From the NCBI GenBank assembly GCA_958426775.1, contig CATZZP010000022.1, positions 1 to 31,122 of the forward strand: DNA of 31,122 nt. Reading direction: 5' to 3'. Of the stretch, positions 15,033 to 24,025 are shown in pieces (position 1 is the first letter of the stretch; each line of letters starts with the position of its first letter). Below the pieces are notes generated by a model. It was not told the DNA's origin, did not search any database, and was given only the letters and a program-made list of their open reading frames with translations. The stretch comes from an uncultured Bacillota bacterium. Lineage in GTDB: Bacteria > Bacillota > Clostridia > Lachnospirales > CAG-274. The position numbers and the translations under genes are program-made.

Positions 15033-16418
15033 TTACTGCTGTGTATCGGCAACTATCTTGTCATATCTTTCCTGTGCTTCATTTTTAGCAGTTCTTGAAG
15101 GGCTGTTATCTACAACCTTTTGGAAGTATGCCTTTGCGTTTGCTGTATCTCCTGACTCCTGGGCGATTATACCAAGCCTTAGCATAGCATTATATTTAAC
15201 CTCCGTATCACTTAAGGCACAGGTTAGGCAGTTGTTGTAATGGGCCTTTGCCACATCATAATCTCCGCTGTTTTCAGCATCCTTGCCCAAATCATAGTAC
15301 TCCTCAGATGCCTTTGGCAATATTTGCTGTCTTAAAGAATTGTAGGTGTTAATGGTTTCGTTGCTAAAGCCGTTTGTATTAAGAGCAATAAGCTGTTGTG
15401 CCGCATCAATTACCTGACCGTCTTCAAAGGCAGACTGGATTGTGGTAAGCTTGTTTACTCGTTCCTGAAGCTCCTTTGCATTTATATTGCTAAGCTGAGC
15501 TTTAAGCTCCTCATTTTCCGATGTAAGCTTATCGGTATTCTCGTTGGTTTTTAAGGTAAGGTCGTCAAAGTCCTTTTTAAGGGTGTTATATTCCTCTGAA
15601 ATAACCTCATATTCTGATTTGTAACCCTCTGTAATGCTTGGTATTACAAGCACAAACATAACTATAAGGGTGCATATGCAGCCTACTGCAAACATTATAA
15701 CAGGGTGTATGGTTCTGCCTATTTTATTATCCTGACTTGTGTCAGTAGGCATATAGTATGTTGCATACCGCATTTCATTTTTATAACTGCGTGGATCGGG
15801 ACGGGATTTATCGGGACAAATCTGTCTGTAATAGCCCAAAGCAATTGGATTATTTACATCCATTCTAAGTACTTTGTTTACAATATCGAGAGCCTCGTTA
15901 TTTCTTCCCCGCATAAGATAGCAAAGGGAAAGAAGGTTTAAAGCCTGAATAAACTTGTCATTTATATCAAGAGCCTTTTTTAGTCTGATTATAGCTAAGT
16001 CATCATTTTTTTGCTTAACATATTCCAAGGCTTGATTATAAAGGCTTACACTGTCCTCCATTTTTTCACTGCTACGCATATCTTCACCGTAGACACGCAG
16101 ATACTCTACAGCAGGATTTTTTTCACTTTGGATATTTTGGCTTACAATCCATTGTACCAAAGCGTCTGCCATTTGACCTATCTCATAATATACAAGACCT
16201 AATACATTTCTTGCATCTACATTGTTTTTGTTAAATAGAATGCTTTTTTTAAGGCTATCTACAGCACCGGATAAATCCTTGTTTTTTGCTTGTTCTAAGC
16301 CTGTGTTGTAAAGCCTGATGGAGGCGTTTAATGCCTTAACCTTTAGCACGGCGGGATCTCCGCAGGAGGGGCAGACATAGCCTCTGTTAAATTTAAAACC
16401 GCAATTAGGACATTTCAT
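15033..16418 (-). CDS. Zinc-ribbon, TPR-repeat membrane protein of unknown function
   Basis: 461 residues. It begins with a zinc ribbon (CPNC at 3-6 and CPSC at 16-19), then TPR repeats from about 33-100 and 122-200, one transmembrane helix at about 238-262, a coiled coil at about 267-325, and a second TPR group near 373-440. With no signal peptide, the N-terminal half should be cytoplasmic and the coiled coil plus second TPR group outside. Such proteins act as scaffolds, but no specific function is visible. It overlaps a 53-codon gene upstream by one base (TAATG), so the two form an operon. Confidence 0.85.
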   Translation of the reverse strand: MKCPNCGFKFNRGYVCPSCGDPAVLKVKALNASIRLYNTGLEQAKNKDLSGAVDSLKKSILFNKNNVDARNVLGLVYYEIGQMADALVQWIVSQNIQSEKNPAVEYLRVYGEDMRSSEKMEDSVSLYNQALEYVKQKNDDLAIIRLKKALDINDKFIQALNLLSLCYLMRGRNNEALDIVNKVLRMDVNNPIALGYYRQICPDKSRPDPRSYKNEMRYATYYMPTDTSQDNKIGRTIHPVIMFAVGCICTLIVMFVLVIPSITEGYKSEYEVISEEYNTLKKDFDDLTLKTNENTDKLTSENEELKAQLSNINAKELQERVNKLTTIQSAFEDGQVIDAAQQLIALNTNGFSNETINTYNSLRQQILPKASEEYYDLGKDAENSGDYDVAKAHYNNCLTCALSDTEVKYNAMLRLGIIAQESGDTANAKAYFQKVVDNSPSRTAKNEAQERYDKIVADTQQ

Positions 16419-16579
16419 TATATCTGCTCCCTGTCTTCTGTATTGGCGGGTTTGCTTGACTTGGCTATTTTAAGCAAATCCATAATATCCTGTATTTCGT
16501 TATCTGTAATTACTTGTTCAATTTCCTCAATTTCATGTAAAGGCTTATATTTAGAAATTTCCTTTTTAAAGTCAAACAC
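16418..16579 (-). CDS. 53-residue protein of unknown function, coupled to the TPR membrane protein
   Basis: A short gene that starts at GTG 16579 behind GGGAGTGG and ends in TAA, whose first base is shared with the next ATG. The product is charged and helical (FDFKKEISKYKPLHEIEEIEQ onwards) with no cysteines or membrane helix. The start, ribosome binding site, overlap and own promoter together argue that it is real. I do not recognise a family. It may bind the TPR domain of its partner, which is inference only. Confidence 0.65.
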   Translation of the reverse strand: MFDFKKEISKYKPLHEIEEIEQVITDNEIQDIMDLLKIAKSSKPANTEDREQI

Positions 16580-16612
16580 AAATATCCACTCCCTATAGTA
16601 ATCTTAATTATA

Positions 16613-16641
16613 TTTATACCATACTTTAAAAATTAATACAA
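16613..16641 (-). promoter_or_regulatory. Promoter of the 53-codon gene and TPR protein
   Basis: On the minus strand TTGTAT (16641-16636) and TATAAA (16618-16613) are 17 bases apart, 34 bases before the GTG start. Confidence 0.55.
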
Positions 16642-16660
16642 CATAATTTAAAATTAAATA

Positions 16661-16688
16661 TTGAATTTTTTGACGAAAGATGTATAAT
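16661..16688 (+). promoter_or_regulatory. Promoter of the copper-amine-oxidase-stalk protein
   Basis: TTGAAT (16661-16666) and TATAAT (16683-16688) are 16 bases apart, 36 bases before the start codon. The divergent promoter on the other strand lies 20 bases away. Confidence 0.6.
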
Positions 16689-16724
16689 TATATTGTTAAC
16701 TATATTTACGGAGGATATAAAATT

Positions 16725-17825
16725 ATGAAAAAGAAAGTAAGTTTGGCATTAGCGACAGTTATGGCAGCAACAGCACTTACAGCAGGTGTAAGTGCAACAG
16801 AGTACACAAAGGTTAATCTCCTTGTAAACGGTGAGGCAGTTGAAACAGACCAGCCTGCAGTTATTGTTGAGAGCAGAACTATGGTACCTGTAAGAGTTAT
16901 AGCAGAAAGCCTTGGCAGTACAGTTGACTGGGATGCAAATACAAAGACAGCTACATTTACCTATGGTGATATTGTTGCGGCTCTTGAAATAGGCGGTGAT
17001 AACCTTAAGGTTACAGCAGCAGGTACAACACAGTTAATACCTGTAGATTCACCTGCAACTATCATTAACAGCAGAACTATGGTGCCTGTCAGATTTTTAT
17101 CAGAAACCTTTGGCTACACTGTTGATTGGGATGCAGCTACTAAGACAGTAAACGTAACAGACGGCAAGGCAGAGGACGATACAACCTCATCAGCAGCTGT
17201 TGAAGTACCTTTCGAGGGCATGGCTGATAAGGAGCTTAAGGAAGAGGCTCTTGTTGCAGATGGTTACATTGCAATTTTAAATGAAAACACCGATAAGATG
17301 ACTGATGACCAGAAAGAGCTTTTGGCAGCCTACAGCGGCAATGTTGCTGATGTACTTAAAATCTTAGATATGGGTGATTACACAGAGGCAGAAATCAGTG
17401 CGGGTCAGAAGGCTGTAGCAGGTGCTTTAGCAGGTCTTGAGGACCTTGCAGAGGCAATTGATGTAGATATTACTCCCGAGGAAATTTCAGCAGATGAGCT
17501 TAAGGCAGAGGCACTTGTTGTTGACGGCTATGCAACAGTATTAAATGACTATGCGGAGGATATGAGCAAGGAGCAGGCTGAGCTTTACGCAACCTGCTGT
17601 GATTATGTTGCAACTGCACTTAAGACTATTGATATGGGCAATTATACACAGGAAGAGCTTGAAGAGTGCCGGAAAGCTGTAGAGGACGCTAAGGCAGGTA
17701 TGGAGTCTATAGCTAAGGACCTTAAGGTAGAGCTTACGGTTGAAGAGGTTTCTCAGGTTGAGGTTGAAGAAGTAACTGAGGAAATAACTGAGGAAACAAC
17801 TGAGGAAACAACTGTTGAGAAGTAA
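16725..17825 (+). CDS. Exported protein with two copper-amine-oxidase N-terminal (stalk) repeats and a duplicated helical domain
   Basis: 366 residues. A signal peptide (1-24, ending GVSA) is followed by two stalk-type repeats at about 31-80 and 103-146, each with the SRTMVPVR core and TVDWDA, as in clostridial cell-surface proteins. No oxidase domain follows. Instead two matching helical units occupy about 167-247 and 257-337, each with an EALV-x-DGY start, an ILDMGDYT/TIDMGNYT centre and a DL closing helix. The tail is acidic and Thr-rich. No wall anchor is visible, so it is likely secreted or loosely bound. The ATG at 16725 is chosen for GGAGG at 16710-16714 and the signal peptide. Function unknown. 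Confidence 0.85.
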   Translation: MKKKVSLALATVMAATALTAGVSATEYTKVNLLVNGEAVETDQPAVIVESRTMVPVRVIAESLGSTVDWDANTKTATFTYGDIVAALEIGGDNLKVTAAGTTQLIPVDSPATIINSRTMVPVRFLSETFGYTVDWDAATKTVNVTDGKAEDDTTSSAAVEVPFEGMADKELKEEALVADGYIAILNENTDKMTDDQKELLAAYSGNVADVLKILDMGDYTEAEISAGQKAVAGALAGLEDLAEAIDVDITPEEISADELKAEALVVDGYATVLNDYAEDMSKEQAELYATCCDYVATALKTIDMGNYTQEELEECRKAVEDAKAGMESIAKDLKVELTVEEVSQVEVEEVTEEITEETTEETTVEK

Positions 17826-17836
17826 TTAATTTAACT

Positions 17837-17871
17837 AAAAAAAGCATCCGTTTTGCAACGGGTGCTTTTTT
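17837..17871. terminator. Bidirectional terminator between the stalk protein and argH
   Basis: AAAAAGCATCCGTT pairs with AACGGGTGCTTTTT across a 4-base loop, with A and T runs on both sides, so it can stop transcription from both converging genes. Confidence 0.88.
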
Positions 17872-17876
17872 AGTGA

Positions 17877-19253
17877 TTAAAGCTTTGCTAAATATTCGTC
17901 ATTAAGCTTAATAAGCCTGTCAATATACTGCTTGGACGGACCGCCGTCAACAATACGTGTGTTTACACAGGTTTCAAGGCTGATAGCCTCATATATTGAC
18001 TCATTAAACACCTCACTTACCGCCTTGTATTCGTCAAGGGTAAGCTCGTCAAGGCTCTTATCGTTGTTTATGCAGTAAAGCACAAGCTGACCTATTACCG
18101 CATGAGCATCCCTGAAAGGCATACCCTGCTTAACAAGCCAGTCTGCTGCATCGGTAGCATTCATAAAGCCTCCCTTTGCCGCCTTGTACATATTATCCTT
18201 TTTAACTGTCATTGTCTTAAGCATATTTGTAAATACGGGCAGACACATTTTAATTGTGTCAACAGCATCAAAGATGCCCTCCTTATCCTCCTGCATATCC
18301 TTATTGTAAGCAAGAGGTAAGCCCTTCATAGTAGTAAGCATACCCATAAGGTGACCGTAAACCCTGCCTGATTTACCTCTTATAAGCTCTGCCATATCAG
18401 GGTTCTTTTTCTGCGGCATAATTGAACTGCCTGTAGAATATGCGTCAGAAAGCTCAATAAACTTAAACTGCTGACAGCTCCAAAGTATAATCTCCTCACA
18501 AAAACGGCTAAGGTGCATCATTATCATTGAAAGAGTGCTTAAAAGCTCAATTACAAAATCTCTGTCACTTACACCGTCAAGGCTTACAAGGGTAATAGAA
18601 TCAAAGCCTAAGGCATCACAAACTGCCTGCCTGTCAAGGGGATAGGTGGTTGCTGCTAAAGCCCCCGAGCCAAGAGGCATAACATTAGTCCTTTTATAGG
18701 TGTCGGAAAGCCTGTCATAATCCCTTTTAAACATTTCCACATAGGATAAAACATGGTGAGCAAGGGTGATAGGCTGTGCATTTTGTAAATGTGTATAGCC
18801 GGGCATAATAGTATCGGTATTATCCCTTGCAATCTGATTAAGCTCCGTCATAAGCTCCTTTACAAGTGCCTTAATATCGGTAATCTGCTCCTTAAGGTAC
18901 ATTCTTATATCAAGAGCAACCTGGTCATTACGGCTTCTGCCTGTATGAAGTCTTTTACCCACATCGCCTATCCTTTGTATAAGGATAGTTTCAATATTCA
19001 TATGTATATCCTCAGCCTTTTCGTCAAAGGTTATCTTGCCTGCCTCAATATCGGCAAGTATTTCAAGGAGGGTTTTGTGTATAAGCTCGCTGTCCTCCTT
19101 CGGGATAATGCCCTGCTTGCCTAACATATCCGCATGAGCACAGCTGCCTAAAATATCCTGCTTGTACATTCTTGAGTCAAAGCTGATTGAGCTGTGAAAG
19201 TGGTCTGTAAAGCTGTCGGTGGATTGTGTAAATCGTCCGCCCCAAAGTTTCAT
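17877..19253 (-). CDS. argH: Argininosuccinate lyase
   Basis: 458 residues, the normal length. It splits argininosuccinate into arginine and fumarate, the last step of arginine synthesis. The superfamily signature GSSIMPQKKN is at 275-284, with catalytic Ser277, and the catalytic His region TGRSRNDQVALD and PGYTHLQNAQP precede it. AAGGAG precedes the ATG. It lies 74 bases behind argG in the same direction, separated by a strong hairpin without a T-run. Confidence 0.97.
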   Translation of the reverse strand: MKLWGGRFTQSTDSFTDHFHSSISFDSRMYKQDILGSCAHADMLGKQGIIPKEDSELIHKTLLEILADIEAGKITFDEKAEDIHMNIETILIQRIGDVGKRLHTGRSRNDQVALDIRMYLKEQITDIKALVKELMTELNQIARDNTDTIMPGYTHLQNAQPITLAHHVLSYVEMFKRDYDRLSDTYKRTNVMPLGSGALAATTYPLDRQAVCDALGFDSITLVSLDGVSDRDFVIELLSTLSMIMMHLSRFCEEIILWSCQQFKFIELSDAYSTGSSIMPQKKNPDMAELIRGKSGRVYGHLMGMLTTMKGLPLAYNKDMQEDKEGIFDAVDTIKMCLPVFTNMLKTMTVKKDNMYKAAKGGFMNATDAADWLVKQGMPFRDAHAVIGQLVLYCINNDKSLDELTLDEYKAVSEVFNESIYEAISLETCVNTRIVDGGPSKQYIDRLIKLNDEYLAKL

Positions 19254-19276
19254 ATTAATTCTCCTTTATAGCAAGG

Positions 19277-19314
19277 GGCAGCCTAAGGCTTTAATTTATG
19301 CCTTAAAAGCTGCC
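19277..19314 (-). repeat. Hairpin between argG and argH
   Basis: GGCAGC (19277-19282) with GCTGCC (19309-19314), and AAGGC (19285-19289) with GCCTT (19300-19304), build a two-part stem in the 74-base gap. No T-run follows on the minus strand, so it looks like an RNA processing or stability element rather than a terminator. Confidence 0.55.
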
Positions 19315-19327
19315 GCCCTATATTGTT

Positions 19328-20545
19328 TTATTTATTCTTTTCGGCGTTCTGAAGCATCATAGCTCTAACCTTTAACGGTAAGCCCATAAGAGTGATAAAG
19401 CCCTCTGCATCCTTATGTGAGTAGTGGTCACCTGTTGTAAAGCTTGCCAAATCATCGCTGTAAAGGCTGTATGATGACTTAACACCTGCTGAAATAATGT
19501 TACCCTTGTAAAGCTTAAGCTTAACTGTACCCGTAACATATTCCTGTGTAACGTCAACAAAGGCTGCAAGTGCTTCTCTTAAAGGTGTAAACCATTCGCC
19601 TCTGTAGATTAAGTCAGCATATTTAATACGGATACTTTCCTTATAGTCTGTTGTAGCTCTGTCAAGGCAAAGATACTCCAAATCTCTGTGTGCGGCATAA
19701 AGAATGGTACCGCCGGGAGTTTCATATACACCTCTTGACTTCATACCTACAACACGGTTTTCAACAAGGTCTGTAATACCTATACCGTTTTCGCCGCCTA
19801 CCTTGTTAAGGTAAAGCATTAATTCAAGAGGACTTACCTTTTTACCGTCTAAGGTAACGGGGATACCCTTTTCAAAACCGATTTCTACATACGTAGCCTT
19901 GTCGGGAGCCTGCTCAGGTGATACACCAAGCTTTAAAAGTGTGTCATACTTAGGCTCATTTGCAGGGTCCTCAAGGTCAAGACCCTCATGGCTGATATGC
20001 CAGAGGTTAGCATCTCTTGAATAAGAGTCTTCCTTCTTCATAGGTACTTCAATGCCTCTGTCTACAAGGTACTGAATTTCGTCCTCTCTTGACTGAAGTG
20101 TCCACTTGTCATCTCTCCAAGCTGCAATAATCTTAAGCTGTGGAGCAAGAGCCTTAATTGTAAGCTCAAATCTTATCTGGTCATTACCCTTACCCGTAGC
20201 ACCGTGACAGATAGCATCGGCACCCTCTTTAAGAGCAATATCAACAAGCTTTTTAGCAATAAGAGGTCTTGCAATAGAGGTACCTAATAAGTACTTGTCC
20301 TCGTATACACAGCCTGCCTTTACCATAGGGTAAATATAGTCTGTTATAAGCTCCTCACGTACATCTTCTACATAAATTTTAGACGCACCCTGCTTAATTG
20401 CTCTTTCCTCAAGACCGTCAGTTTCCTTTGGTGTAAGACCTACATTAATACAAGCAGCAATAACCTCTGCATTGTAATTCTCCTTAAGCCAGGGAATAAT
20501 AACGGAAGTATCAAGACCGCCTGAATAAGCCAATACTATTTTCAT
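19328..20545 (-). CDS. argG: Argininosuccinate synthase
   Basis: 405 residues. It joins citrulline and aspartate with ATP to give argininosuccinate. The ATP pyrophosphatase loop AYSGGLDTS is at 5-13, followed by the GATGKGNDQIRFE block and the DREDEIQ-like region typical of the family. AGGAGG lies just before the ATG. It is the first gene of argG-argH and divergent from argC. No ornithine carbamoyltransferase or carbamoyl phosphate synthase gene lies in the window. Confidence 0.97.
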   Translation of the reverse strand: MKIVLAYSGGLDTSVIIPWLKENYNAEVIAACINVGLTPKETDGLEERAIKQGASKIYVEDVREELITDYIYPMVKAGCVYEDKYLLGTSIARPLIAKKLVDIALKEGADAICHGATGKGNDQIRFELTIKALAPQLKIIAAWRDDKWTLQSREDEIQYLVDRGIEVPMKKEDSYSRDANLWHISHEGLDLEDPANEPKYDTLLKLGVSPEQAPDKATYVEIGFEKGIPVTLDGKKVSPLELMLYLNKVGGENGIGITDLVENRVVGMKSRGVYETPGGTILYAAHRDLEYLCLDRATTDYKESIRIKYADLIYRGEWFTPLREALAAFVDVTQEYVTGTVKLKLYKGNIISAGVKSSYSLYSDDLASFTTGDHYSHKDAEGFITLMGLPLKVRAMMLQNAEKNK

Positions 20546-20587
20546 AAATATATGCCTCCTAAAAAATTATTTTTTTAAATTGCTATT

Positions 20588-20616
20588 ATTATACACTGTA
20601 TGCAAAGAATATGCAA
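20588..20616 (-). promoter_or_regulatory. Promoter of argG-argH
   Basis: On the minus strand TTGCAT (20616-20611) and TATAAT (20593-20588) are 17 bases apart. The -35 belongs to a direct repeat, TTGCATA twice with an 11-base period. The argC promoter has the same TTGCATATT at its -35. The 100 bases between the two promoters hold no feature I recognise. Confidence 0.65.
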
Positions 20617-20729
20617 GAGCTTTTTTGTAATTTTTAAGGGGAAAAGCACAGCTTATCAATGACTTTACAGCTTTAGAAACCTTGTTTTAAGCACCTTAGA
20701 GGGGGAAATAAATTTTTTTAAAAAAATGC

Positions 20730-20758
20730 TTGCATATTATCCGAGGCGGGTGTATAAT
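20730..20758 (+). promoter_or_regulatory. Promoter of argCJBD
   Basis: TTGCAT (20730-20735) and TATAAT (20753-20758) are 17 bases apart, about 100 bases before argC. It shares TTGCATATT with the argG promoter, suggesting one regulator, probably ArgR, acts on both. Confidence 0.65.
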
Positions 20759-20860
20759 TATGAGTATATTTTTCAGGCTTGTAAAAAGGTCTGTACATTT
20801 GTTAAAAAAAGTTGTAAAATAATTTACTATAATATATGTAGTTTTTGTGGAGGTTTTATA

Positions 20861-21901
20861 ATGATTAAAGCAGGTATTATAGGTGCAACAGGCTACGCAG
20901 GCAGTGAGCTTGTCAGAATACTGACCCAGCACCCACAGGCAGAGCTTGTATCCCTTACATCACAGAGCTATGCAGGCAAAGCATATTCAGAGGTATATGA
21001 AAGCTACAGACATATTCCTTCCTATATATGTGAGGAGGAGGATATTGAAAAAATGGCAGATATTTGCGATGTTATTTTTCTTGCATTGCCTCACGGTGTA
21101 GCAAGCAAAAAGGTAACAGATGAGATACTTTCAAAATGTAAAATCATTGACCTTGGTGCAGACTTCAGACTTCAGGATTTAGATACATATGAAAGCTGGT
21201 ATACAACTCATCATTCAAAGGATATTTTGCCTGAGGCTGTATACGGTCTTTGCGAAATAAACCGAGATAAAATTAAGGGCAGACGTATTGTTGCCAATCC
21301 CGGCTGTTATACAACCTGCTCAATTTTGTCTATGTATCCTCTTGTTAAGGAGGGTATGGTGGATTTATCTTCTATTATAATAGATGCAAAGTCAGGTGCT
21401 ACAGGTGCAGGTCGTTCTCTTAGCTTAGGTAATCATTACTGTGAGCTTAACGAGTCCGTAAAGGCTTATAAGGTAGCCTCCCACAGACATACACCTGAAA
21501 TTGAGGAGCAGTTATCCTATGCGGCAGGGGAAAAGATAGTAATTAACTTTACGCCTCATCTTATACCTATGGACAGAGGTATACTTGCTACCTGCTATGC
21601 AAAGCTTAAAAAGGATTACACCTACGAGGATATTAGAGCTGCTTATGAAAAGCACTATGGTAAGGAATATTTTATTAGACTGACAAATAAGGGCGTTTTT
21701 CCTGAAACCAAGTGGGTTAAAGGCTCTAACTTCGTAGACATCGGCTTTGCTGTTGATGAAAGAACAGGCAGGGTTATTGTAATAGGTGCTATTGATAACT
21801 TATTTAAGGGTGCGGCAGGACAGGCTGTACAGAATATGAATATACTTTTCGGCTTGAAGGAAACAGAGGGAATTGACCTTGTGCCAATATTCCCTGCATA
21901 A
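20861..21901 (+). CDS. argC: N-acetyl-gamma-glutamyl-phosphate reductase
   Basis: 346 residues. It reduces N-acetylglutamyl phosphate with NADPH to the semialdehyde. The nucleotide-binding start GIIGATGYAGSEL is at 5-17 and the active-site Cys149 is in ANPGCYTT. The frame is open back to 20726, but GGAGG before the ATG at 20861 and the domain start fix the N-terminus. First gene of argCJBD. Confidence 0.97.
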   Translation: MIKAGIIGATGYAGSELVRILTQHPQAELVSLTSQSYAGKAYSEVYESYRHIPSYICEEEDIEKMADICDVIFLALPHGVASKKVTDEILSKCKIIDLGADFRLQDLDTYESWYTTHHSKDILPEAVYGLCEINRDKIKGRRIVANPGCYTTCSILSMYPLVKEGMVDLSSIIIDAKSGATGAGRSLSLGNHYCELNESVKAYKVASHRHTPEIEEQLSYAAGEKIVINFTPHLIPMDRGILATCYAKLKKDYTYEDIRAAYEKHYGKEYFIRLTNKGVFPETKWVKGSNFVDIGFAVDERTGRVIVIGAIDNLFKGAAGQAVQNMNILFGLKETEGIDLVPIFPA

Positions 21902-21917
21902 ACGGAGGTTATTTGTT

Positions 21918-23132
21918 ATGAAGGTTATAAACGGAAATGTAACTGCCCCAAAGGGCTTTAAGGCAATAGGTAATGCCGTAGGCTTAAAAAAGGTTAAAAA
22001 GGATATGGCATTAATAGTAAGTGAGGTTGAGGCAACAGCGGCAGGCTGTTTTACAACCAACGTGGTTAAGGCGGCACCTGTACTTTGGGATATGGAAAAG
22101 GTAAATAATAAAATTAAGGGTATTGCAGTAAACAGCGGTAATGCCAATGCCTGCACAGGTGAGCAGGGTTTAAAGGATACAGAGGCAACGGCAGAACATC
22201 TTGCCTCTCACATAGGCTGTTCAAAGGAAAATGTCCTTGTCTGCTCCACAGGTGTTATAGGTGTCAACCTTAATATGGATAAAATCAAGAATGGTATAGA
22301 TATAACCTATCCTTTGCTAAGTGACAGCAAGGAAAGCGGTGACCTTGCCTCAGAGGCGATTATGACCACCGATACATATCCAAAGACAATTGCCGTAGAG
22401 ATTGAGCTTGACGGCAAAACCGTTACCCTTGGCGGTATGGCAAAGGGCAGTGGTATGATTAACCCCAATATGGCAACCATGCTTTGCTTTATTACTACAG
22501 ACTGTGCTGTTTCTAAGTCAATGCTTGATAAGGCATTAAAGGACTGTGTAGTTGATACCTTTAATATGATAACCGTTGACGGGGATACCTCTACAAATGA
22601 TACAGTTCTTGTGCTTGCAAACGGTCTTGCAGGTAATAAGGAAATTACGGAAGAGGACGAGAGCTACAATAAATTCAAGGAAGCTCTTTATTTAATCAAT
22701 AAGGAACTTGCCATTAAGTGCGTTGATGACGGAGAGGGTGCTACAAAGCTTATGGAGGTTACTGTAACAGGGGCAAAAACAAAAGCTGATGCACGTACTA
22801 TAGCTTGCTCTGTCACCTCATCTAACCTTTTTAAGGCGGCACTTTTCGGTGAGGACGCTAACTGGGGTCGTGTTCTGTGTGCTATGGGTTATTCAGGCGC
22901 AAAGTTCAATCCTATGGGCATAACAATTAACTTCCGCAGTGAGGGCGGGACAATTATGCTTATGGATAACGGAACACCTATTGTATTTGATGAAGATTTA
23001 GCCTCTAAGATACTTAAGGAGCATAAAATTTTTGTTGATATTAGCCTTAGTGAGGGTAGTGAAAGTGCAACAGCATGGGGCTGTGACCTTACTTATGACT
23101 ATGTTAAGATAAACGGTGACTACCGTTCATAA
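21918..23132 (+). CDS. argJ: Bifunctional ornithine acetyltransferase / N-acetylglutamate synthase
   Basis: 404 residues. ArgJ moves the acetyl group from N-acetylornithine to glutamate, which recycles it (the cyclic pathway), and in many species also acetylates glutamate from acetyl-CoA. The self-cleavage site is NMA-TML, with cut between Ala186 and Thr187, in KGSGMINPNMATMLCF. The ATG at 21918 follows GGAGG; the earlier frame start at 21873 lies inside argC. The presence of argJ explains the absence of argE. Whether the enzyme is mono- or bifunctional cannot be read with certainty. Confidence 0.96.
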   Translation: MKVINGNVTAPKGFKAIGNAVGLKKVKKDMALIVSEVEATAAGCFTTNVVKAAPVLWDMEKVNNKIKGIAVNSGNANACTGEQGLKDTEATAEHLASHIGCSKENVLVCSTGVIGVNLNMDKIKNGIDITYPLLSDSKESGDLASEAIMTTDTYPKTIAVEIELDGKTVTLGGMAKGSGMINPNMATMLCFITTDCAVSKSMLDKALKDCVVDTFNMITVDGDTSTNDTVLVLANGLAGNKEITEEDESYNKFKEALYLINKELAIKCVDDGEGATKLMEVTVTGAKTKADARTIACSVTSSNLFKAALFGEDANWGRVLCAMGYSGAKFNPMGITINFRSEGGTIMLMDNGTPIVFDEDLASKILKEHKIFVDISLSEGSESATAWGCDLTYDYVKINGDYRS

Positions 23133-23147
23133 TGCGGAGGAATAAAA

Positions 23148-24011
23148 ATGTACGAGGAAATAATAAAAAAGGCGGAGGTCCTTACAGAGGCACTTCCGTA
23201 TATAAGGGAGTTTTCGGGTATAACCGTAGTTATAAAGTACGGCGGTGCCGCCCTTGTAAATGATGATATAAAGGAAACACTAATCAAGGATATTGCTCTT
23301 ATGAAGTTTGTAGGCTTTAAGCCTGTAGTTGTACACGGCGGCGGCAAGGATATTAATAAGGAGTTGGAGAAAATAGGCAAAGAGCCTGAATTTCGCAACG
23401 GCCTGCGTGTTACCGACGGGGAAACCATGGAGGTTGTACAGCAGGTGCTTGCAGGCAGAATTAATAAAAACCTGACAGCAGAGCTTTGCTTACATGGCAT
23501 AAATGCTGTGGGTATCTGCGGTAAGGACTCTAATACTCTGCAGGTGGAAAAGCTTTGCCCTAACGGTGACGATATAGGCTATGTAGGCAATGTTACAAAT
23601 GTAGACCCTACCTTGGTTGAAACTCTTATTGATAATGATTTTGTACCTGTAATTTCATCAATAGGTGTAGATGAACAGGGTAACAGCTACAATGTAAACG
23701 CAGACTATGCGGCAGTTGCGGTGGCAGGTGCTTTGCATGCTGAAAAGCTTGTATTCGTAACAGATGTTCCCGGTATTTTAACAGATGTAAATGATGCAAG
23801 CAGTCTTGTGCCTGTTATCCATATTGACGAGGTACATAAGATGATAGAGGACGGTATAATTTCAGGGGGTATGCTTCCTAAGGTAAACTGCTGTATAGCA
23901 GGTCTTGATGCGGGAGTACCTAACGTACATATTCTTGACGGACGTATTCCCCATTGCCTCATTATGGAAATATTTACTAACGAGGGTATCGGTACACTTA
24001 TTAAAAATTAA
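23148..24011 (+). CDS. argB: N-acetylglutamate kinase
   Basis: 287 residues. It phosphorylates N-acetylglutamate, the committed and usually feedback-controlled step. VIKYGGAAL and VVHGGGKDI are the glycine-rich substrate and ATP loops. An N-terminal helix of about 20 residues precedes the core (KAEVLTEALPYIREF), a trait of the hexameric, arginine-inhibited class, as expected with the cyclic argJ pathway. Starts 15 bases after argJ behind GGAGG. Confidence 0.96.
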   Translation: MYEEIIKKAEVLTEALPYIREFSGITVVIKYGGAALVNDDIKETLIKDIALMKFVGFKPVVVHGGGKDINKELEKIGKEPEFRNGLRVTDGETMEVVQQVLAGRINKNLTAELCLHGINAVGICGKDSNTLQVEKLCPNGDDIGYVGNVTNVDPTLVETLIDNDFVPVISSIGVDEQGNSYNVNADYAAVAVAGALHAEKLVFVTDVPGILTDVNDASSLVPVIHIDEVHKMIEDGIISGGMLPKVNCCIAGLDAGVPNVHILDGRIPHCLIMEIFTNEGIGTLIKN

Positions 24012-24025
24012 GGGAGGTCATAAAA

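Noticed and set aside
20700..20860. Classical ARG box upstream of argC
   Set aside because: TGAGTATATTTTTCA at the start site resembles the TGAATWWWWATTCA consensus but is one base too long and mismatched, so it is not listed as a site.
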